From NCBI GenBank assembly GCA_964617765.1, contig CAZTZY010000085.1:1-12972 (forward strand): a stretch of 12,972 bases of DNA, written 5' to 3'. This document shows positions 7,594 through 12,972 of the stretch, one piece after another. This DNA comes from CAZTZY01 sp964617765. GTDB taxonomy: Bacteria > Pseudomonadota > Gammaproteobacteria > Pseudomonadales > DT-91. The notes beneath the pieces were generated by a model. The model saw only the letters and a list, made by a program, of their open reading frames with translations, was not told where the DNA came from and did no database searches. Numbering within the stretch: the first letter of the stretch is position 1; each line of letters begins with the position of its first letter. A program made the translations under genes and the position numbers.

Positions 7594-7986
7594 ATGAGCT
7601 TCAAGATACTGATAGTGGATGACAGCAAAACCTATTTACTCTTTGCGTCTAACGCATTGCGTACTGCGGGTTATCGTGTTTTGCAATCTGAGGATATCTG
7701 GGTAAGCCATTTAGTGAAGGAAGAAAAGCCAGACCTGATATTGATGGATGTTACGCTCGGTGCAGTGAAAGGCACTAATGCCGTCAGCGCCCTCAAAAAA
7801 TGCCGTTTCAGTGATAGCAGTAAAATTTACCTGCATTCTTCCGAGAAGTCAGAAAAGCTTGCCGAATTGACCCGTGAATGCGGAGCCGATGGCTTTATAC
7901 CAAAGGATGGCAATGGCCATAACCTGGTGTTAAAGGTCAATGCTGCATTGCTTTCCAGCCAAAAAAATACCGCATACGCAGTCTAA
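7594..7986 (+). CDS. Stand-alone CheY-like receiver protein (copy 2), first gene of chemosensory operon
   Basis: A receiver domain of 130 residues with nothing attached. Acidic pair D9-D10 (IVDDSKTY), phospho-acceptor D52 (LILMDVTLG), switch Ser in YLHSS (about 82-83), conserved Lys K104 followed by Asp instead of the usual Pro. It is the close paralogue of the receiver at 5068-5478; differences are mostly conservative, and the region from the switch Ser to GADG is identical. The start at 7594 fits a purine-rich leader (GGACAGGAT). It ends nine bases before cheW, its stop codon forming part of the cheW ribosome binding site, so the two are co-transcribed. Being first in a che-type operon suggests it receives phosphate from the CheA encoded downstream. 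With no DNA-binding or enzymatic output domain it must act through a partner protein. Confidence 0.94.
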   Translation: MSFKILIVDDSKTYLLFASNALRTAGYRVLQSEDIWVSHLVKEEKPDLILMDVTLGAVKGTNAVSALKKCRFSDSSKIYLHSSEKSEKLAELTRECGADGFIPKDGNGHNLVLKVNAALLSSQKNTAYAV

Positions 7987-7995
7987 GGAAACTTA

Positions 7996-8400
7996 ATGAA
8001 AGCCAGTCAATATTTGCATTTTCAATCAAGCGTCGGTCGCCGCTTGATCAATGTAGAAGAGGTTGTCGAAGTCATTCCCATGGTGATGCTCCAGCGCGAA
8101 GAAGCTGATGCACAGAACAAAAAGTTTTGTGGCTTGATGAACTTCAGGGGCAATATTGTACCGGTATTCAACTTATCCGGTTATGAAGAAGAAACCTGTA
8201 TTGATGTGGGTAACCTGTTGATAGTTTCGCATACGGAGGCAGGATTAGTCGCTCTGTTAGCGCGCGAAGTCGATTATCTAGTAAATATTGAGCACGATGA
8301 GTTAACCCGAGTAAATCCAATAGGTGGCGAACCCTTTCTGGTCTCCAAGATTAATAATGAAATGGTTCGGCTGGTCAGCGCCAACGAATTTATCCAGTAA
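7996..8400 (+). CDS. cheW: CheW-type coupling protein (short form)
   Basis: A 134-residue protein that is essentially one CheW domain, a little shorter than typical CheW. The family pattern is clear: YLHFQSSVGRRLINVEEVVEVIP at the start, then CGLMNFRGNIVPVFNL around residues 46-61, matching the G-x-x-N-x-R-G-x-x-x-P-V core, and a late strand pair with MVRLVSANEF. CheW proteins bridge receptors and CheA in chemosensory arrays. The start is supported by AAGGAA at 7985-7990, overlapping the stop of the preceding receiver gene, with a five-base spacer to ATG. It is followed by cheR after nine bases. With two different CheW proteins in the operon, this one probably couples the receptor or CheA while the other may serve a distinct contact, as in Wsp-type systems (inference). 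Confidence 0.92.
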   Translation: MKASQYLHFQSSVGRRLINVEEVVEVIPMVMLQREEADAQNKKFCGLMNFRGNIVPVFNLSGYEEETCIDVGNLLIVSHTEAGLVALLAREVDYLVNIEHDELTRVNPIGGEPFLVSKINNEMVRLVSANEFIQ

Positions 8401-8409
8401 ATAGACATT

Positions 8410-9750
8410 ATGATGAATCAAGCCTACAGCATGGATAATCCCTCTTTCTCTAACGAAAAGCTGGCCAGTTTCTTACAAGAAGAAATGGGTTTTGATTTAA
8501 GCCGCGTCGATTTGTCAGCGATTGTCGATGCCGTCAAAAAAGAAGATTTGTCCCTGGGTTCATTTGATGATTTCTCCTCGGCAGTTTCTTCACTGATTGC
8601 AGTGCATGAAACCTATTTTTTACGGCATCACGAGCAGTTCGAGTGGATAGAAAAAATATGGTTACCGCATTTGCTGAATCGCCTGAATGGCAGAACTTCT
8701 ATCAGAATATTAAGCGCTGGTTGTTCAACCGGTGAAGAACCGTATTCAATCTATGCCCATCTACAACCTTACCTGCAATCGTTAAATATAAAACTCGAAA
8801 TCGATGCAGTGGATGTTAGCGATAGAGCCATGGATATCGCCAAAAAAGGGCGTTATGGATTGTGGTCGATGCGCGGTGTGAATGCTGAACATGAAGCCAC
8901 CTGGTTAGATGTGAAATCCAGGAATGTACAGGTGAAAGACTGGGTAAGGGAAGGTGTCAACTTTTTCAGGCATAACCTGACACAGCCATTTCCGATGCAC
9001 ATGCTCAATTATTATGATTTGGTGCTGTGCCGGAATGTGATGATTTATATGCACACTACCGCCGTTAAAAATATATACGGCAACCTGCTTACTGTCATGA
9101 ATGATCAGGGTCTGATTATGCCGGGCCCCAGTGATCCTAATCCGGAAGAATCACTGGATTTACAGGTGAAATGGCAAGCGGGAGTGCGGTTATACGAAAA
9201 GAAAAAACCGGCAGATACAAATGCCGATGTGGCTGATACAAAACCGGCATGGGCAAGCAGCACCTGGGTAAATCCAATAAAAAAAACAACGGTTTCAGAA
9301 GATTCCAGCTTTATAAAAACGGTAGATAACAACGCCCCGATCAAGCTGCAATCTTCTGGCACTACACAGGATTATGCCTTGATTGAATCCATGATGAGTA
9401 ACTGTTTATATGATGCAGCACGCAAGGCACTTGAAGCAAATATTGCCAGTGACCCGCTGGATGTGCGGTCGTATGTGTTGTTGGCAGTGATGGCACTCGA
9501 TCTTGATGAAGTTCAGCTCGCATTATATGCAATACGAAAAGCCGTGTTCCTGAAACCCAATGCATTGTATGTGGTGTATCTGATGGCCAACTACAAACAC
9601 AAGGTAGGAGATGCAGCAGGCGCCAGAAAAGAATTGTTATGGCTTAAAAAAGAACTTGAACTGCACGATGAAACCAGGCCAGTTGAATATTGTGAAGAAT
9701 TACTGATAGCAGAATTAAAAGGGGTTGTTGATGCACGAATCCGTCAATGA
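8410..9750 (+). CDS. cheR: CheR-type MCP glutamate methyltransferase with C-terminal TPR-like region
   Basis: Expected to transfer methyl groups from S-adenosylmethionine to glutamates of the chemoreceptor, setting its adaptation state. It has 446 residues. A small N-terminal helical region precedes ETYFLR (67-72) and the SAM-binding loop AGCSTGEEPYS (103-113). AVDVSDRAMDIAKKGRYG and LVLCRNVMIYM (Cys207 at nt 9028) complete the CheR signature. A low-complexity linker rich in Lys, Thr, Asp and Ala spans about 260-315. Residues about 320-425 form helix pairs (AARKALEANIASDPLDVRSYV, then LYAIRKAVFLKPNALYVVYL in pieces) typical of TPR repeats. A CheR-TPR architecture is that of WspC and FrzF rather than flagellar CheR. 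The ribosome binding site is weak (ATG at 8410 or 8413), so translation may depend on coupling. The 3' end overlaps the next gene by 20 nt. Confidence 0.93.
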   Translation: MMNQAYSMDNPSFSNEKLASFLQEEMGFDLSRVDLSAIVDAVKKEDLSLGSFDDFSSAVSSLIAVHETYFLRHHEQFEWIEKIWLPHLLNRLNGRTSIRILSAGCSTGEEPYSIYAHLQPYLQSLNIKLEIDAVDVSDRAMDIAKKGRYGLWSMRGVNAEHEATWLDVKSRNVQVKDWVREGVNFFRHNLTQPFPMHMLNYYDLVLCRNVMIYMHTTAVKNIYGNLLTVMNDQGLIMPGPSDPNPEESLDLQVKWQAGVRLYEKKKPADTNADVADTKPAWASSTWVNPIKKTTVSEDSSFIKTVDNNAPIKLQSSGTTQDYALIESMMSNCLYDAARKALEANIASDPLDVRSYVLLAVMALDLDEVQLALYAIRKAVFLKPNALYVVYLMANYKHKVGDAAGARKELLWLKKELELHDETRPVEYCEELLIAELKGVVDARIRQ

Positions 9751-10303
9751 ACAAGTGGTTAGTCCGGTAGCTATTGATCAGCGTGGCAAAACGCTGACCA
9801 AGGGTGAAGTTGTCGATATTCTTAAAGAAAGGGCACAACGCTTTAGTTTGGCCGATCACGCTGATCAATCCGGCCATAACGATAACGAAGACCTGGAAGA
9901 GATGATTGTGTTTTCACAATGCTCAACGCAATACGCCGTGCCTTTGGAAATGCTGGGAGAAATCAGGCCCATTGTACGTTTGACAGAAATGCCTTTGGCA
10001 TCGAAATCGATTTTAGGGGTTATCAATGTGCGCGGTAGAATTGTGCCGTTATATATTCTCACCGATGACGAACAAAAAAATCACAATTTGCAGGGGTTTG
10101 CACTGGTAGGCCATGGTATTGCCGCACATCTGGCTATCTGGGCACAGGACATTGTCGGCACCCTCAAAGTAAAAGGCTCAAGCATAAAAGCGCCACCGAT
10201 ATCATTAACAGACCGCGATTATATTCGGGGAGTGGGCAGTGACGGTATGGTTTATCTTGATCTCGAAAAGTTTGTTAACAACCAAAAATTATATTTAGCC
10301 TAA
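9731..10303 (+). CDS. cheW: CheW-type coupling protein with N-terminal extension
   Basis: A 190-residue protein. Residues about 1-55 are an extension rich in charged and polar residues (HADQSGHNDNEDLEE), probably flexible. From about 58 there is a CheW domain: MIVFSQCSTQYAVPLEMLGE, then SILGVINVRGRIVPLYIL, the canonical core, and IRGVGSDGMVYLDLEKF near the end. The start is placed at ATG 9731 because AAAAGGGG (9717-9724) lies six bases upstream; an in-frame TTG at 9725 would overlap this site. The gene begins 20 nt inside cheR, so both are translationally linked. A second, longer CheW next to CheR parallels WspD, which in Wsp systems lies between the CheR and CheA genes. It ends ten bases before the receptor gene, whose ribosome binding site overlaps its stop. 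Confidence 0.92.
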   Translation: MHESVNEQVVSPVAIDQRGKTLTKGEVVDILKERAQRFSLADHADQSGHNDNEDLEEMIVFSQCSTQYAVPLEMLGEIRPIVRLTEMPLASKSILGVINVRGRIVPLYILTDDEQKNHNLQGFALVGHGIAAHLAIWAQDIVGTLKVKGSSIKAPPISLTDRDYIRGVGSDGMVYLDLEKFVNNQKLYLA

Positions 10304-10313
10304 GGGGAACATC

Positions 10314-11723
10314 ATGCAAGCAGGTAAAACTGAAAAAAATACAAACCTCATCTCTTATGATATAGAACATCGTAAAAAGTTTGTCGAAATTAGCGATGTC
10401 GATGCCAAGCGCATGAAGAAATTAAAGCCTATCGGTGAAAAACATATCGATAAAATTCTTGATGACTTATACAAGCATTTCCAGAAATTCCCGGAAACCA
10501 ATGCTTTTTTACAAAGCCCCAAGCACATCAGTAACCTGAAAAGTGCACAAGGTAAATTCTTTATGGATTTATTGGGTGGTGAATATGGCCAGGAATACCT
10601 CGATGGTCGTTTATCGGTGGGTAGAACGCATGAGCGTATCGGGTTAGAACCACAGTGGTATATCGGTGCCTACAGTAAATACATGAACCTGATTATTCCG
10701 CCGATTTTTGAAGCCCATAAAGACAAACCCCAGGAAGCGGTAGAAAACGTACAAAGTCTGGTGAAAATGATATTCCTTGATATGGGCTTTGCGATTGATA
10801 CCTATATCGAAGCGATGAAGATTCGTGAAAATGCCATGAAAGAAGAATTCGTGACCAATCTTTCTGCCTTTGCCGATAGCCTGAATAGTTCTTCGTCGGC
10901 GATTGCCTCTGCCACTTCAGAACAAAGTGCCACTGTTAGTGAGCAGGCCAGTGCTGTGCAGGAAGTGACATCCACAGTGGCCGAAGTAAAACAAACATCA
11001 ATACAAGCGGCAGAACATGCCAATAATGTGATCAAATCTGCCAGCAACGCAGTAGAAGCCTCGAAAGAGGGTACCAAAGCTGTTGAAAATTCCATTCACG
11101 GTATGCATGAAATACAAAAACAGGTTGAAGCTATTGCCGACAAGATTCTGGGCTTGAGTGAACAAACCCAGCAAATCGGTGAAATTATCCAGTCGGTGAA
11201 TGAAATTGCCGAACAATCCAAACTGTTGGCATTAAATGCTGCGATAGAAGCCGCCAGAGCCGGAGAGCATGGTAAAGGCTTCTCGGTAGTTGCCTCTGAA
11301 ATTCGTAACCTGGCCGACCAAAGTAAACAGGCTACCAATCAGGTGCGTGCAATATTGGGCGAAATCCAGAAGGCCACTAACGGCGCTGTTATAGCGACAG
11401 AAGAAGGCAGCAAAAAAGTGGAAGCCGGTGTGGTGCTGGCGAACCAGGCGGGTGAAAATATCCATCAGCTGTCGAAAGCGATTAGCGATTCTGCCGATTC
11501 CGGTAAAACCATTTCTTCTTCTTCACAACAACAAACTGCCGGTGTGGAGCAAATTGCGGCAGCGATGCAACAGATCAGCCTCGCCAGCCAGGATACGCTG
11601 AAAGCGGTGAAGAAAACCGAAATGGTTGCCAAAGACCTGAAAGATTTAACCACATTGATAAACGACCTTCTGCGTACCTATACAGAGGAGAAAAAACTGG
11701 TCGTGGAATGGAAATTGGCATAA
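10314..11723 (+). CDS. Soluble globin-coupled methyl-accepting chemotaxis receptor (HemAT-like)
   Basis: A cytosolic 469-residue receptor with no membrane segment. Residues about 12-170 match the protoglobin/globin-coupled sensor domain: LDDLYKHFQKFPETNAFL, then RTHERIGLEPQWYIGAY, in which His106 is the expected haem-proximal histidine. Residues about 175-460 are a coiled-coil MCP signalling domain; the hairpin tip is LLALNAAIEAARAGEHGKGF and candidate methylation segments are SATSEQSATVSEQ and SSSQQQTAGVEQ. Established members (HemAT) bind haem and sense oxygen; this one could also bind NO or CO. The C-terminus (EWKLA) lacks the NWETF-type pentapeptide, so CheR must dock without that tether. 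AAGGGG (10302-10307) six bases before ATG supports the start. Its place between cheW and cheA makes it the likely dedicated receptor of this operon. Confidence 0.93.
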   Translation: MQAGKTEKNTNLISYDIEHRKKFVEISDVDAKRMKKLKPIGEKHIDKILDDLYKHFQKFPETNAFLQSPKHISNLKSAQGKFFMDLLGGEYGQEYLDGRLSVGRTHERIGLEPQWYIGAYSKYMNLIIPPIFEAHKDKPQEAVENVQSLVKMIFLDMGFAIDTYIEAMKIRENAMKEEFVTNLSAFADSLNSSSSAIASATSEQSATVSEQASAVQEVTSTVAEVKQTSIQAAEHANNVIKSASNAVEASKEGTKAVENSIHGMHEIQKQVEAIADKILGLSEQTQQIGEIIQSVNEIAEQSKLLALNAAIEAARAGEHGKGFSVVASEIRNLADQSKQATNQVRAILGEIQKATNGAVIATEEGSKKVEAGVVLANQAGENIHQLSKAISDSADSGKTISSSSQQQTAGVEQIAAAMQQISLASQDTLKAVKKTEMVAKDLKDLTTLINDLLRTYTEEKKLVVEWKLA

Positions 11724-11746
11724 CCCTTTAAAAAAGCGAACCGATC

Positions 11747-12972
11747 ATGGATAACAATGATTTAAAGAAAGCATTGTTGCAGGCTTTTTCTGAAGAGGCG
11801 CCTGAAATTGTGCAAAAAGCTGAAAGCGCATTGCTGGATTTCGAATCCGCCACTGAAGCCGATAGCCAAACTTATGCTGAACAGCTCAAACGCGCACTGC
11901 ACTCGTTAAAGGGTTCAGCCAGCGCGATTGGCAGAAGTGATATCCGTAATGTGTGCCATGCGTTAGAAGAGTTATTGCTCGATGTTGCCACGAAGAACGC
12001 ATCAGCGGGAGTACTCGATAAATTCCATGCGGGAGTCGCATTTTTACGGGTGGCGATAGCAAACCCTGATAGCCCCCAGAATGTTGATGCCTTGTTAGCA
12101 ATGATCTCAGGGCCAGATTCTTCAGCGTTATCAGTGCATGTCAGTAAACCGGTTGATTCTGCAATTGTGGTGCCGCAAATCCTGATGGAGGCTTCTTCTG
12201 TAATGAGCACTGCACCTGTGGAAATACCCGCAGTGGCTGCGCCGGTTGTGGCTGCTCCTGTTTCCAGTTCAGTGACTAATGCCAAATCCGCTAAAGATAC
12301 TTCGGCAATAACAGAAACCATACGGGTCTCCATTGACAAAATTGAAGCCATTCAATCGAGCGTGGGTGAGTTGGTGGCGATTCGGTTACAGCAGCAAGAT
12401 GAGTTGAATAAATTACTGAATATCCAGCGCGATGTTGAAGAACTGCAATATGGTTGGCAAAGTATCAAGACGACGATTCATGAATTTCGACAATTATTGC
12501 CGAAAAATTCGATTTCGAAACTCGATAGCAAGCTGGCAGCATTCAGTTCGCGGGTTAAATCAACCCAGCGCGAGGTATTTCATCTTACCAATCATGTCAG
12601 AAACCAAAGCGGTCAATTAAGTTTATTGTCTGACGAACTCGATATGGGTTTACGGGCAATTCGAATGATGCCATTAGGTCCATTTTTTGAATCGTATCGT
12701 GCGGTAGCACGCGATGCTGCCAGGCAGCTTAACAAGTTTGTCTTGCTCGAATGTTTTGATAAAGGCGTAGAGGTAGATCGCCTGGTACTCGAGAAGATCA
12801 AGGAGCCCATTTTACATTTGGTGCGTAATTCTGTAGGTCATGGCATAGAAAGTTCAGCTGTGCGCAGTGCCAATGGCAAGCCAGAAACAGGCACCATAAA
12901 ATTAAGTGCGCACCTCAGTGGCGATTATGTTTATATCCAGATTAAAGATGACGGTGCAGGATTCAATCGTGC
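11747..12972 (+). CDS. cheA: CheA-type chemosensory histidine kinase (3' partial)
   Basis: The frame is open from ATG 11747 to the window edge (408 full codons). Residues about 1-110 are an HPt (P1) domain with phospho-accepting His52 in LHSLKGSASAIG. About 125-185 is an Ala/Val/Pro-rich linker in place of a recognisable P2 (CheY/CheB-binding) domain. About 190-300 is the P3 dimerisation region (IRVSIDKIEAIQSSVGELV). The kinase domain begins with LRAIRMMPLGPFF and has the N-box HLVRNSVGHGIE (His357, Asn361) and G1 motif IKDDGAGF. At position 364 Gly replaces the Asp usual in HLVRN-x-x-DHG. The rest of the kinase, P5 and any fused receiver lie outside. It should autophosphorylate under control of the globin-coupled receptor and pass phosphate to receivers such as the one heading the operon. 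The ribosome binding site is weak; the gene starts 23 nt after the receptor gene. Confidence 0.92.
   Translation, partial: MDNNDLKKALLQAFSEEAPEIVQKAESALLDFESATEADSQTYAEQLKRALHSLKGSASAIGRSDIRNVCHALEELLLDVATKNASAGVLDKFHAGVAFLRVAIANPDSPQNVDALLAMISGPDSSALSVHVSKPVDSAIVVPQILMEASSVMSTAPVEIPAVAAPVVAAPVSSSVTNAKSAKDTSAITETIRVSIDKIEAIQSSVGELVAIRLQQQDELNKLLNIQRDVEELQYGWQSIKTTIHEFRQLLPKNSISKLDSKLAAFSSRVKSTQREVFHLTNHVRNQSGQLSLLSDELDMGLRAIRMMPLGPFFESYRAVARDAARQLNKFVLLECFDKGVEVDRLVLEKIKEPILHLVRNSVGHGIESSAVRSANGKPETGTIKLSAHLSGDYVYIQIKDDGAGFNR

Noticed and set aside
11872..12351. A 159-codon open frame on the minus strand rich in Ala, Thr and Ser
   Set aside because: It lies wholly opposite the CheA HPt and linker, which show clear family motifs; its composition is the complement of the Ala/Val/Pro linker codons and no ribosome binding site or domain is seen.
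7594..12972. Flagellar chemotaxis cluster
   Set aside because: There is no cheZ, flagellar or motor gene, CheR carries TPR repeats, and two CheW genes flank CheR as in Wsp-type systems. Flanking sequence could still change this view.

Overview
The window looks like a chromosomal segment of a Gram-negative, moderately AT-rich bacterium, most plausibly a gammaproteobacterium. The grounds are the CheA/CheW/CheR/MCP sequences, AAGGA-type ribosome binding sites, a good sigma-70 promoter and the style of the large multi-PAS hybrid kinase. A methanotroph-like (Methylococcales) host is only an impression and cannot be settled from the sequence. There are no RNA genes, CRISPR arrays or intact insertion sequences. 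Every gene seen is a signalling gene.

Layout: (1) Positions 1-4833 (+) hold the 3' part of a very large hybrid histidine kinase with about eight PAS/PAC modules, one GAF domain, HisKA, HATPase_c and a receiver; its 5' end lies outside the window. (2) Positions 4834-5067 are intergenic and contain a 144-bp inverted-repeat element (4859-5002) between convergent genes. (3) Three minus-strand genes follow: a stand-alone CheY-like receiver (5068-5478), and upstream of it two tandem paralogous regulators with an N-terminal XRE/CI-type helix-turn-helix and a C-terminal PAS-like domain (5760-6464 and 6461-7165), coupled by an ATGA overlap. (4) A 400-nt divergent intergenic region with a sigma-70 promoter and several short dyads separates these from a plus-strand chemosensory operon. 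(5) The operon runs: a second CheY-like receiver very similar to the first (7594-7986), CheW (7996-8400), CheR with C-terminal helical repeats (8410-9750), a second CheW (9731-10303), a soluble globin-coupled methyl-accepting protein (10314-11723), and CheA, which runs off the end (11747-12972).

Working model (inference): the CheW-CheR-CheW-MCP-CheA set resembles the Wsp-type 'alternative cellular function' chemosensory systems rather than the flagellar che cluster, but the receptor is a cytosolic protoglobin sensor with a clear candidate proximal histidine (His106). Haem-bound oxygen or another gas would set CheA autophosphorylation through two CheW adaptors, with CheR adjusting methylation. 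The likely outputs in the window are the two nearly identical single-domain receivers. These flank the two XRE-PAS genes in a mirror arrangement (receiver-XRE-XRE-receiver). The gap before each receiver shares short sequence blocks, which suggests common regulation, perhaps by the XRE-PAS proteins. CheB and any effector would lie beyond the right edge.
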